From Planctomycetales bacterium (lineage in GTDB: Bacteria > Planctomycetota > Planctomycetia > Isosphaerales > Isosphaeraceae), in assembly GCA_027451885.1 (NCBI GenBank), contig DAIDHX010000098.1, positions 1 to 32,555 on the forward strand: DNA of 32,555 bases, given 5' to 3'. The translations under genes and the position numbers were made by a program. Each line of letters opens with the position of its first letter. Within the stretch, counting starts at the first letter, position 1. Below the pieces are notes generated by a model. It was not told where the DNA came from, ran no database searches, and worked only from the letters and a program-made list of their open reading frames with translations. Below are positions 8,195-17,383 of this stretch, piece after piece.

Positions 8195-8977
8195 ATGCCC
8201 GAGGCAGCAACTCTTGAACGGCCCGGATCTGGACCCAAACCCTCGAATTTCCCCTCGCCCGGGCGCTGGTTTTCCAACCAGTTCGCCCTGATCCGCTCCC
8301 GGCTTCTGGGTGGCCTGCTCGTCGCGGCCCCCGTGGTGATCACGTGCTGGATCGTCTACTGGATCTTCATCACGCTCGCCCGCTTCCTGCTCGACCCGCT
8401 CGCCATGCTGGCTCAGAGCGTGCACAACACGCTGCGCGAAAGCTCCGCGCTTCAGGAAGCGCAAATCCCGGACTGGTGGTACCGTATCGCCTCGCCCATC
8501 CTGGCGATCCTGCTCGTGCTCTGCGTGCTTTACTTTCTGGGCCTCATGGTGCGGTCCTGGCTCTATCGCACGGTGGATGGGCTGTTTCTCAAGGCCCCGA
8601 TCGTCGCCACCATCTACCGCGCTGTACGCAACCTGGTCGACACCCTGGGAGAACGATTACAGGGCAAAAACGACCCCAGACGCGTGGTGCTGGTGGCGTT
8701 CCCGCACGCCGGAATCCGCTCGCTGGGGGTGGTCACCAACTCGATCCGCGACGACGCCACCGGGCACAATATCCTGGCGGTCTGTGTACTTACGGGCGTC
8801 ATGCCGCCCACCGGATTCACGCTCTTTGTGCCGGAATCAGACGTTGTCGAGCTGGGCTGGACCGTGAACGACGCGGTTCAGACGATCATGTCGGGCGGGA
8901 TTCTGGTTCCCGGGTCGATTCCATTCTCGCAGCCGAACTCGGGCGCAGCGGCGAAGGTTGACACTGCCCCAGGCTGA
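8195..8977 (+). CDS. DUF502 family inner-membrane protein
   Basis: A 260-residue protein of the DUF502 family. Residues about 38-65 (LLGGLLVAAPVVITCWIVYWIF) form the first membrane helix, and about 98-120 (ILAILLVLCVLYFLGLMV) the second. Next come the family features LKAPIVATIYRAVRNLVDTL, a soluble domain with RRVVLVAFPHAGIRSLGVVTN, the PPTGFTLFVP motif and a terminal SGGI(L)VP segment. Function is unknown; in plants distant homologues are the COV (continuous vascular ring) membrane proteins. The start at ATG 8195 is set by GGAGG seven bases upstream. The gene is convergent with groEL, with a long hairpin between them (9006-9037). Family assignment is from motif recognition. Confidence 0.9.
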   Translation: MPEAATLERPGSGPKPSNFPSPGRWFSNQFALIRSRLLGGLLVAAPVVITCWIVYWIFITLARFLLDPLAMLAQSVHNTLRESSALQEAQIPDWWYRIASPILAILLVLCVLYFLGLMVRSWLYRTVDGLFLKAPIVATIYRAVRNLVDTLGERLQGKNDPRRVVLVAFPHAGIRSLGVVTNSIRDDATGHNILAVCVLTGVMPPTGFTLFVPESDVVELGWTVNDAVQTIMSGGILVPGSIPFSQPNSGAAAKVDTAPG

Positions 8978-9005
8978 GCAGCAAGCTCAGCCTCAGCCGC
9001 GCAAC

Positions 9006-9037
9006 GAAGGAGGCTGAGCCGAAGCCCAGCCTCCTTC
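9006..9037. terminator. Hairpin between convergent DUF502 gene and groEL
   Basis: GAAGGAGGCT (9006-9015) pairs perfectly with AGCCTCCTTC (9028-9037), and G9016-C9027 extends the stem to 11 base pairs around a 10-base loop. It lies 28 bases after the DUF502 stop and 25 bases past the groEL stop, so it can act on both converging transcripts. There is no real T-run on either side, so intrinsic termination may be weak or assisted. Confidence 0.65.
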
Positions 9038-9062
9038 TTCGCGTGACGATCCCGTTTGAGGA

Positions 9063-10691
<1,629 letters not shown>

Positions 10692-10800
10692 ACGTTACCT
10701 GTCTCCCGATGGAATAGAGGTGTTTCGTGAGGATTCGACTCGCGTCATGTTTCGTGGCGGGGGGCGACTGGCACGCACCTACCCCGCGGAAACCGCAGGC

Positions 10801-11091
10801 TCAGCCAATCACCGCAAGGATGTCGTCCTCGCGCATGAGCAGGACCTTCTTGTCCCCTTCGATCTTGAACTCGTCGCCGGCGTACGAGGAGAACAGCACG
10901 TGCTCGCCAACCTTCACCTGAAGCTCGCGCCGCTTGCCGTCCTTCGTGATCCGGCCCTCGCCCACCGCGAGAACCTTCCCCTTCTGCGGCCTGTCCTTCG
11001 CCGTGTCCGGCAGCACAATGCCGCCCGCCGTCGTCTCCTTCGCCTCTTCTCGCTCGATCACAACCCGATCACCCAGCGGCTGCAGTTTCAT
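10801..11091 (-). CDS. groS: Co-chaperonin GroES (Cpn10)
   Basis: The 96-residue lid of the GroEL cage, of normal length. It begins with [37 protein letters not shown], which contains the mobile loop ([11 protein letters not shown]) that docks on GroEL. It continues with [11 protein letters not shown] and ends [14 protein letters not shown], all diagnostic. The ATG at 11091 is preceded by GGAGGAG nine bases upstream; the frame extends to 11292, but that extension is not conserved. groL follows 109 bases downstream. The leader carries an AT-rich island with a near-palindrome (11240-11253) but no CIRCE element. Confidence 0.97.
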   Translation of the reverse strand: MKLQPLGDRVVIEREEAKETTAGGIVLPDTAKDRPQKGKVLAVGEGRITKDGKRRELQVKVGEHVLFSSYAGDEFKIEGDKKVLLMREDDILAVIG

Positions 11092-11411
11092 CGAAACCGT
11101 CTCCTCCCTCGCAACTTGGCATGCCAGCGCCGGTCTTGCTCTCTGGACTTTCCCACCAGCGAGCGCGGACTGGCGTGAATTCGCTTGATGGCCAATCTCT
11201 CCATGCAAGCCGCGTGCCCGGCAAATAGCAAGACGCAACTTGCAACGTTGAAATATCTTATGGCGACACGCCGATTCCGTCTGCTGAACCATGATCCTGC
11301 CGACTCGCGGTTACGGCGTGATTCGGCTGCCAATTCGGCAGACGATTCCCTGGCTCAGGGTCGGCGGGCGCGGAGCTCGATGCTGGGAGATTTGGCCCGG
11401 CAGGGGTTCGA
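11092..11411. other. groES leader and 3' flank of the lipoprotein gene
   Basis: A 320-base stretch without a gene, upstream of groES and downstream of the lipoprotein gene, all on the minus strand. It includes the groES ribosome site, an AT-rich island at 11221-11265 that probably holds the groESL promoter, and a small hairpin CTGCC-aattc-GGCAG at 11327-11341. No CIRCE inverted repeat is present. Confidence 0.5.
11240..11253. promoter_or_regulatory. Candidate operator: near-perfect palindrome in groESL leader
   Basis: TTGCAACGTTGAAA is a 14-base palindrome with one mismatched pair (core CAACGTTG is perfect). It sits in the AT-rich island about 150 bases upstream of the groES start. This placement suits an operator or part of a heat-shock promoter, but it is not CIRCE. 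Assignment is inference. Confidence 0.3.
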
Positions 11412-11978
11412 TCAGCGCGTGTCGGGGCGGCCGCGCGTTCCGCGCCTGGGTCCCTGCGACTTGAGCTCGAAGCATGGAAGCTGATTGGGCCCTGGTTCCA
11501 CATGCGCTTTGAGCGTGGAGGTGGCTGGGTCGGCGTAGGCATTGCGGAGCGGGTCGGCGGCGGGTTTGGTCTTCGAGGCGGGAATGGTGGAGAGCAGCCC
11601 TTGCTCGATTTTGGACGCGGGCTGATTCACGATTCCAACCTGGTAATCTCCAGCGGCCGCGCCGTCCTCGGGTAAATAGGAGGTCAAGGCAAATTCACCC
11701 TGGGCGTTCGTGCGGCCTGTCGCGGTCTGGGTGTTCCGGCCTGGGTCCGGTTTGGCTGATCCACCCGCTTGATCCCGGGCCGGTTGAAAGATCACAAGCG
11801 CGCCCGAGAGAGGCTTGCCCTCGTAGGTCACGCAGCCCTTGACGGGATAGACCGGCAGCCGGGGCTCATTCCCCCGCTCGCAGGCAGTCGCGCAGACGAA
11901 AAGCCCGAGCAGGGTTGCCGGAATCAATCGCCGGGATCGGACGCGCCCAGCAGCATGAAAGACGGCCGCGCCGAGCAT
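11412..11978 (-). CDS. Planctomycete transthyretin/carboxypeptidase-regulatory-like lipoprotein
   Basis: A 188-residue exported protein. A basic N-terminus (GRVRSRR) and hydrophobic segment (LIPATLLGLFVCATAC) end in Cys33, a plausible lipobox although not a perfect one. The mature part begins with YPVKGCVTYEGKPLSGALVIFQP, the standard opening of planctomycete 'carboxypeptidase regulatory-like' beta-sandwich proteins. It has the matching GRTNAQGEFALTSYLPEDGAAAGDYQVGI later. Its ATG shares one base with the stop codon of the DUF1559 gene (TGATG at 11980-11976), so translation is probably coupled. This pairing of a DUF1559 pseudopilin with a small beta-sandwich lipoprotein recurs throughout the phylum. 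Likely located at the periplasmic face of a membrane; function unknown. Confidence 0.87.
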   Translation of the reverse strand: MLGAAVFHAAGRVRSRRLIPATLLGLFVCATACERGNEPRLPVYPVKGCVTYEGKPLSGALVIFQPARDQAGGSAKPDPGRNTQTATGRTNAQGEFALTSYLPEDGAAAGDYQVGIVNQPASKIEQGLLSTIPASKTKPAADPLRNAYADPATSTLKAHVEPGPNQLPCFELKSQGPRRGTRGRPDTR

Positions 11979-13003
11979 CAGTAAGAATCCGACGAGATCA
12001 CCTCGCCCCGGTTATAGCTAATGAGTGCCACAAAGACCGAGGGTGCGGTCGTCTGCTTGATAAAGTGCACCGAGCCATCCGCGAAGGCGTGATTGGCTCC
12101 GCCGGGGTGAAATGAATAGACCTCGTTATTGCTACTATAGTTTGTGTGGTAATTACTGCCGTCGCCGTCCGTGTAGAATTCGCTGTTATAGTCCGCCCAC
12201 CCCGCGCCTGAGACGATCTGATTGGGAGGTGCGTACGGCTGGACATCCCGGCCCTGGATCCAGTAATCGGGGCGGCCGGCGTCTTCCGACATCAGGACGG
12301 TGTTCGACGTTCCATCGGTCACATCGGCGAAGCGCCTGAGCGTGTTCCCTTTCAAAAGGCCGCGCACCACGCCCGCGGCTGGGTTGAACGGCACGTTATT
12401 GCGGGCCATCCAGCCCTCGTCGATGCCGTCATCAACCGCGTAATCCCCGGCGGCCAGCGTGAACACCTTGCCGGGAAAGAACATCTCCGTGAACGCGTCG
12501 AAGTATTCGGTCGTACGATATCCTGCCGGCGCGGAGGGGCAAATCATGAAATTGAGCTGGGTTCCGATCACCGTCGTGTTCTGGGGAAACGTGAAGGGGA
12601 CCGTGAAGTTATAGGCGTTGTAGACCTGGATTTCCTCGGTATAGGGGATCACAAACGGCACCCAGGAGTGCGTATTGATCGTCTGGCTGCAGACCTGGTT
12701 CATCTGGGGAGGGCAAGGCGGGATGAAGTCGGGAAACTGGTTGAGGTTTCCCGTCACTTCGAGCAGGTAAGTTGAGATCAACCAGGTCGGGATGAAGAAC
12801 TGGTTTGAGTTTTCGAAATTGTGATATCCAAGCGCAATTTGCTTAAGATTATTGATGCACTGGGCGCGGCGAGCGGCTTCACGCGCGGACTGAACCGCCG
12901 GTAGCAAAAGCGCGATCAGAACCGCGATGATCGCGATCACGACAAGCAGCTCGATGAGCGTGAACCCTCGTTTGGCCGACCCAGCGCGACGCTTCGGCGA
13001 CAT
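11978..13003 (-). CDS. DUF1559 (H-X9-DG) type II/IV pseudopilin-like protein
   Basis: The 341-residue protein has a class III signal peptide: basic [13 protein letters not shown], cleavage expected after Gly13, Phe14 at +1, Glu18 at +5, and the hydrophobic helix [21 protein letters not shown]. The motif [23 protein letters not shown] (41-63) and the C-terminal [12 protein letters not shown] (the H-X9-DG signature) define the DUF1559 family, which is massively expanded in planctomycetes. The start at ATG 13003 has GAGGG upstream; nine more residues would be gained from a GTG at 13030, but the prepilin leader length favours 13003. It probably assembles into, or is exported by, a type II/IV pilus-like machine. 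The lipoprotein gene overlaps its stop codon. Confidence 0.96.
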   Translation of the reverse strand: MSPKRRAGSAKRGFTLIELLVVIAIIAVLIALLLPAVQSAREAARRAQCINNLKQIALGYHNFENSNQFFIPTWLISTYLLEVTGNLNQFPDFIPPCPPQMNQVCSQTINTHSWVPFVIPYTEEIQVYNAYNFTVPFTFPQNTTVIGTQLNFMICPSAPAGYRTTEYFDAFTEMFFPGKVFTLAAGDYAVDDGIDEGWMARNNVPFNPAAGVVRGLLKGNTLRRFADVTDGTSNTVLMSEDAGRPDYWIQGRDVQPYAPPNQIVSGAGWADYNSEFYTDGDGSNYHTNYSSNNEVYSFHPGGANHAFADGSVHFIKQTTAPSVFVALISYNRGEVISSDSY

Positions 13004-13346
13004 TGGCGTTCCCTCGTGGTGAGACCTCACGTTTTGAAATCGCGGTGGTATTTTAGGCGGGCGAAACGATCATTCCTTGAAGATTCGTCGAATATTTGAA
13101 TAAATCCTCAGGCCGCTTCTTTGCGGAACTGGCCTGCGACCTCTGCGAACGCGTGTGCATCCAGGCTGAGGGATCGCGCGTTTTCGCGGCTCGGATTACC
13201 AGCGTGAAGGGGGGATGGATTGCTGAGGGAGCCAGGCGCGGGGTCTGGCGCCCGCGGGGCTTTCCAGTGCGGTCTGGGCGGCCTACCCGCGCCCGGCCTG
13301 GCCGATACGATTGCAGATTCGCATGTACCGGCTTACCAGTATGTTA
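13004..13346. other. Intergenic, promoter region of the DUF1559 gene; no gene seen
   Basis: A 343-base gap on the minus-strand path. Bases 13030-13110 are much more AT-rich than the surroundings and include TAAAAT (minus strand, 13050-13055), a fair -10 candidate 47 bases upstream of the start. I found no good -35 at 17 bases. The remainder (13110-13346) has short open frames only, none convincing. A second AT-rich patch at 13336-13358 spans the end of the M19-like gene. Confidence 0.45.
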
Positions 13347-14324
13347 TCATATGCCTATGGTGCAACCTCGATCGAGAACGCGAAGGGCAGCGCCCTGTGC
13401 AAGTTCGAGCGCGGTTTGGGGGTCGAAGTTGGTTTTCAGCCAGTCGAGGATGGCCGAGGGATGGGCGAGCTCGGCCGGCACGCTCTTCGCGCCCAGCAGA
13501 TTCGCGCCGACGGCGATGCCGCGGGCGCCTGTCACACCCAGGTAAGGCAATTCCGCGAGCGTGTCGATCGCGTGCTTGAGCGGATTCGTTCCCTGGCCTT
13601 GATCGGGCCCTGGCTCGAGCCCGATCACGCAGCCGAGCGCGCGCAGGCCCGCCAGGGATTCGGACTCGCCGAGAAGCGGATCGTCGAGCGCGAGAGTGCC
13701 CAGCATCATGGGTAAGCGTGAGGCGCGTTCTGCGCTTGAGCGATACCAATCGAGGACCTGCGTGATTGAGGTGAGACTGAGCCGGGCGAGATCGAGAATC
13801 GGCCGGCCGCCGCCTTCGCCATCGGGCAGGCTGGCGAGGGCGCTGAGCGTATCGCGGCCGAGCGTCGTGAGGCCGCCGTGGTCAAAAAGCGGGTCTGGGC
13901 CAGCGCGTCCCGGCCAGGGGTCGGCGAGCAGAAAGACCCGGGCGCCGCGGTCGAAGAGTCGCGCCAGGGCTGGCAGATCGCCGGTTTCGCGAATGATCGC
14001 GCCCAGGCCGCCGACGGCGATGACGCCGTAGCAGAGCCGATCCCGGGGCGCGGAGGCGCGCCTGGCGAGATCATCGGGCCCGATGAGCAAACGGCCGGAG
14101 AATTCCGACTCGTAGCGTGTGATCAGGTTCGCGAGCTCAGCGAAGGGATCGGGGCGTGTCTCCCAGTCGGGCCGGGCGCAGACGAGCACGGCCTGGAGCA
14201 CGGCCTGGAGATAGCCTTCCATGCGGGCCTGCTGGGGCCTGGGCATCTTGCGCGAGGCATCGAGGATGGTGGTTTCGCCGGCGTACTGCCAGAACCAGGG
14301 GCAATGCAAATCAACGAGCTTCAT
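13347..14324 (-). CDS. Peptidase M19 (renal dipeptidase)-like protein, metal ligands mostly lost
   Basis: A 325-residue cytoplasmic protein that aligns by eye with membrane dipeptidases. MKLVDLHCPW matches the opening DxHxD strand, HGGLTTLGRDTLSALA (149-164) matches the GLTxFGrexvremn helix, ILDLARLS (177-184) matches the xiDlSHvs strand, and YLGVTGARGIAVGANLLG (261-278) matches the GidHvgiGsDfdG loop. The C-terminal helix LELAQGAALRVL matches the family ending GgNflRVl. In true M19 enzymes the zinc ligands include the HxD pair, a Glu and two His. Here HxD is HCP, DLSH is DLAR and the loop His is absent, so a dinuclear zinc site seems impossible. The start at ATG 14324 lies 16 bases after the stop of the upstream exported-protein gene, implying one operon. 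Relationship is inferred from motif order; activity as a dipeptidase is unlikely. Confidence 0.75.
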   Translation of the reverse strand: MKLVDLHCPWFWQYAGETTILDASRKMPRPQQARMEGYLQAVLQAVLVCARPDWETRPDPFAELANLITRYESEFSGRLLIGPDDLARRASAPRDRLCYGVIAVGGLGAIIRETGDLPALARLFDRGARVFLLADPWPGRAGPDPLFDHGGLTTLGRDTLSALASLPDGEGGGRPILDLARLSLTSITQVLDWYRSSAERASRLPMMLGTLALDDPLLGESESLAGLRALGCVIGLEPGPDQGQGTNPLKHAIDTLAELPYLGVTGARGIAVGANLLGAKSVPAELAHPSAILDWLKTNFDPQTALELAQGAALRVLDRGCTIGI

Positions 14325-14340
14325 GGGGGCAATCTTAGCG

Positions 14341-15906
14341 TCAGCGGCGGTTTTCCGCCTTGTGAATTGGCGCGGGGGGAATCGTTTCGAGGAAGGCGCG
14401 GACGCGTTTATGGAGGCCGGGCCAGATGATCTCGTCATGGGTTGCGCCTGGTTTGTTCCAGCCGAGCCAGAGCGCGGGGGGATCGGCCTCGAGCGCGGCC
14501 CTGCGCGCGGGGGACGCTTGCACGAGCTCCGGCAGGCATCGCGCGGGCCAGATCGCGGCGACGCGTGCTGGGTTCTTGCGATCGATCTCGGCGGTCCAGG
14601 CCGCGCCCGGAGCGCCTGGCTTACGCACCGCCGCGATGGCGTCCGCCCCCCACGCGATGCGCACGTCCGCGGCCTGATGATCCACCATCACAGGCTTGCC
14701 CCACGCCCGCCGCGTGTCCTTTTCGCGAACGCCTGGCACGGGTGCGCCGCCCAGGCGCTCTATGATCCTGGGCGCGCTTGTGCTGGCGAACAGGCGCGCG
14801 GACTTCTCGGCATCCAGATGCAGAACCAGAACCACGCCAGAGACAGCTCCTGGTTGATCTGGCTCGGCGGTGACGGCCACGGTCACGCCGCGGAGCCGGG
14901 GCCAAAGATCGAGCTCAAGATTGACTCCGGCCGCGAGCGCGGTGAAATCCAGCCGCGAACGGATCGAGGCAACGCCCTTGCGCGCGGGATCGAGCCGCTC
15001 GAGCCTGGCCAGGGTGTCGAACGCGCGATCGAGCGCCTTGCGATCGGGGCCGATGGGGAACGAAGCGAGAGCCATCAGATTGCGCTCGATGAGCTGCGCG
15101 GGCCAGCGTGCCGGGACCGTGCCCAGGGAGAGCTCGGCGGCCTGGGCGCCGCTGCCGTCGATCCGCAGGCGGGCCTGATCGTCTCGCAGGGTGAGGAGCG
15201 CATCGAGCTTCTCGAGCCCTGCCGCCTGCGCCAGCAGCGCCGCGCGGGCAAGATTGAGGCGGTCCGCGGGATCCGCCTGCAATCGAGCCAGGTCAACGTG
15301 CAGCGAAAGCCCCTCCGCGCGGGGAGGGTCATCGGCGTCCGAGCTCAGGGTGCGTGCGAGATCCGTGCGCAGGGAAGCGATCGCGACGCGGCTGCCGTCG
15401 GCGACGAAGAGCGCCGAGCCTGGCCCGGCGGTGCGGCCGACGCTGAGCGTGCGTCCGCGGAGAGCGAGCGGCTCGGCCTCCGCGCCGCCGGAGAGCCGCG
15501 CGGTCATGCAGAGTGCGGCCACAGCGCCGTCGTCGTCATGCGGCACCAGAATCCGCCAGCGGAGCGCAGGGGCGTTGGGGTCGATCCAGACACGGGCGCC
15601 GTTGAATGCGCGCCATTCGCTTGCCATTTCTGGGTTAAAGAGCGTGATCAGGGCCTCGACCGGTTTGCCGAGCCCATCTCCCCCCGCGCGTTTCCAGGCG
15701 GCGAGCGCGGCCGCGGGATGCGGCAGCCGCGCGCCATCGAAGAGCGCGAGCACGCGCCTGGCCTGTGCATCCGGCTGCATGAGCCGGATCACCACCGGAT
15801 CGGGCGCGGCGGGCTCGCCGGCTGCTGCCGCGTGGGGCGCAGCCGATGACAGCACCACAAGCGCAATCAGCGCCCCCCCGGGATGCCCTCTTCGGTCTCG
15901 ACTCAT
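14341..15906 (-). CDS. Exported hypothetical protein
   Basis: The 521-residue protein has a signal peptide: MSRDRRGHPGG, a hydrophobic core ALIALVVLSS, then AAPHAAAAGEPA with an AxA cleavage site near residue 26. A strong ribosome site (AAGGAG) precedes ATG 15906, and the longer open frame upstream can be ignored. I do not recognise a catalytic domain. The body alternates Ala/Leu/Arg-rich helices with strands and contains acidic clusters (PHDDDGA, SSDADDPP). Several stretches read like the planctomycete periplasmic proteins that score many substrates with repeated beta-strand/helix units, for example LRWRILVPHDDDGAV and GSALFVADGSRVAIASL, but no family can be named. It is co-oriented with and 16 bases from the M19-like gene, suggesting a shared transcript and possibly a shared process. 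Confidence 0.82.
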   Translation of the reverse strand: MSRDRRGHPGGALIALVVLSSAAPHAAAAGEPAAPDPVVIRLMQPDAQARRVLALFDGARLPHPAAALAAWKRAGGDGLGKPVEALITLFNPEMASEWRAFNGARVWIDPNAPALRWRILVPHDDDGAVAALCMTARLSGGAEAEPLALRGRTLSVGRTAGPGSALFVADGSRVAIASLRTDLARTLSSDADDPPRAEGLSLHVDLARLQADPADRLNLARAALLAQAAGLEKLDALLTLRDDQARLRIDGSGAQAAELSLGTVPARWPAQLIERNLMALASFPIGPDRKALDRAFDTLARLERLDPARKGVASIRSRLDFTALAAGVNLELDLWPRLRGVTVAVTAEPDQPGAVSGVVLVLHLDAEKSARLFASTSAPRIIERLGGAPVPGVREKDTRRAWGKPVMVDHQAADVRIAWGADAIAAVRKPGAPGAAWTAEIDRKNPARVAAIWPARCLPELVQASPARRAALEADPPALWLGWNKPGATHDEIIWPGLHKRVRAFLETIPPAPIHKAENRR

Positions 15907-16093
15907 GCCGTCTCCTTCAACGATCCTGGGTTGAGCCACCATTGTGCCATCCGGGGTCCAGCGCCCGGAAGCCTTACAGGGATCAGAGTGTGCGACTGGA
16001 TCTCGGCGGAGACGTCCGATCCTGGTACGATCACCGCTTGCACGCGGATGGGCGTAAGAGGACGGAGCAACCGGCAGCAGGAGCAATTGCAAC

Positions 16094-17305
16094 GTGCACG
16101 ACGCAACACAGGCGGTGGATGTGGCCGTAATCGGCGGTGGGATAGTGGGGCTTGCGGCCGCGTATCAGCTTTCGCGGCGCGTGCCGGGGCGGAAGATTGT
16201 TGTCTTGGAGAAGGAACAATCGCTTGCGCAACATCAAACGGGGCGCAACTCGGGCGTGATTCATTCTGGAGTGTATTACAAGCCGGGGTCGCTCAAGGCA
16301 CGGAACTGCCGCGAGGGCAAGCTTGCGTTGGAGTCGTTCTGCCAGGCCGAGGGGGTGGCGTATGAAACCTGCGGCAAGGTGATCGTGGCGGTTAATCACG
16401 CGGAGATCCCCGCGCTTCAGCGTATCTACGAGCGTGGCGTGGCCAACGGGGTCGAGTGCGCGCTGATCGGCCGGGAGCGGCTCAAGGAGCTCGAGCCGCA
16501 TGCGGCAGGCGTGGGCGCGCTGCACGTTCCCGAGGCCGGGATCGTCGATTACCCGGGCGTCTGCACGCGCCTGGCTGAGCGCATCCGCGAATCCGGCGGC
16601 GAGATCGTGCTGGGCGCACGCGTGCTGGGGGTCAATCCCGCGGGAGACGCGCTCGCCATCAGCACCACCGCGGGGGATCGGCTGGCGAAGCAGGTGGTAA
16701 ACTGCGCGGGGCTGCATTCCGACCGCGTCGCACGCATGACAGGCGCACAGCCCGACGCGCGAATCGTGCCCTTTCGTGGCGAGTATTATGAGCTCCACCC
16801 CTCCGCCCATCATCTTTGCAAGAACCTGATCTACCCGGTTCCAGACCCGCGCTTTCCGTTTCTGGGCGTGCATTTCACGCGGATGGTTTTGGGGGGCGTG
16901 GAATGCGGCCCGAACGCCGTGCTCGCGTTCGCGCGCGAAGGCTATCGCAAGTCCGACGTCAATCTCACCGACCTCGCCGATGCGCTTACCTATCCCGGAT
17001 TCCTGCGCATGGCAGCGCGGCACTGGCGGATGGGGCTCGGGGAAATCTGGCGGTCGATTTCCAAGCGAGCCTTTGTACGCGCGCTCCAGCGGCTGATTCC
17101 CGAGATCAAAAGCGACGATCTCGAGCCCGCCCCCGCCGGCGTGCGCGCCCAGGCCGTGACACGCGAAGGGGGTCTGGTCGACGACTTCCTGTTCGTGGAA
17201 AGCGAGCGCGTGCTCAACGTCTGCAATGCTCCCTCGCCGGCCGCGACCGCCTCCCTGGCCATCGGCCAGGCGATCGCCGAGCGCGTCGCCCCTCGGCTGC
17301 CCTAG
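16094..17305 (+). CDS. lhgO: L-2-hydroxyglutarate oxidase (FAD-dependent)
   Basis: A 403-residue flavoenzyme of the DAO/LhgO (YgaF) family, which oxidises L-2-hydroxyglutarate to 2-oxoglutarate and in E. coli passes electrons to the quinone pool. The FAD-binding Rossmann motif is [17 protein letters not shown] (10-26) followed by the acidic strand end VVLEKE. The family-specific [23 protein letters not shown] (47-69) follows. Also present are [53 protein letters not shown] and a C-terminal [19 protein letters not shown] with [14 protein letters not shown]. The start is GTG 16094, with AGGAG ten bases upstream. It is monocistronic, divergent from the exported-protein operon, and ends in a hairpin shared with the converging TAXI gene. 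Confidence 0.93.
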   Translation: MHDATQAVDVAVIGGGIVGLAAAYQLSRRVPGRKIVVLEKEQSLAQHQTGRNSGVIHSGVYYKPGSLKARNCREGKLALESFCQAEGVAYETCGKVIVAVNHAEIPALQRIYERGVANGVECALIGRERLKELEPHAAGVGALHVPEAGIVDYPGVCTRLAERIRESGGEIVLGARVLGVNPAGDALAISTTAGDRLAKQVVNCAGLHSDRVARMTGAQPDARIVPFRGEYYELHPSAHHLCKNLIYPVPDPRFPFLGVHFTRMVLGGVECGPNAVLAFAREGYRKSDVNLTDLADALTYPGFLRMAARHWRMGLGEIWRSISKRAFVRALQRLIPEIKSDDLEPAPAGVRAQAVTREGGLVDDFLFVESERVLNVCNAPSPAATASLAIGQAIAERVAPRLP

Positions 17306-17314
17306 CCAAGGTGT

Positions 17315-17337
17315 GTTCCGCACCCCCTGTGCGGAAC
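17315..17337. terminator. Hairpin between convergent lhgO and TAXI receptor gene
   Basis: GTTCCGCAC (17315-17323) and GTGCGGAAC (17329-17337) form a perfect nine-base-pair stem with a five-base loop. It starts 10 bases after the lhgO stop and lies 47 bases past the stop of the converging gene. There is no T-run, so termination strength is uncertain. Confidence 0.6.
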
Positions 17338-17383
17338 CGCCCTTCCGTTCCGCTCCCGGGCGCAGCCAACGCAAGGGGCCTGG

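Noticed and set aside
8974-8990. Small hairpin CTGAG-N7-CTCAG at the end of the DUF502 gene
   Set aside because: Only five base pairs and it includes the stop codon; the stronger hairpin at 9006-9037 explains termination better.
11092-11290. CIRCE heat-shock element
   Set aside because: Searched the groES leader on both strands by eye; no TTAGCACTC-N9-GAGTGCTAA found.
14221-15849. 542-codon + frame
   Set aside because: Antisense shadow of the exported protein gene; Arg/Gly-rich and overlaps two genes on the other strand.
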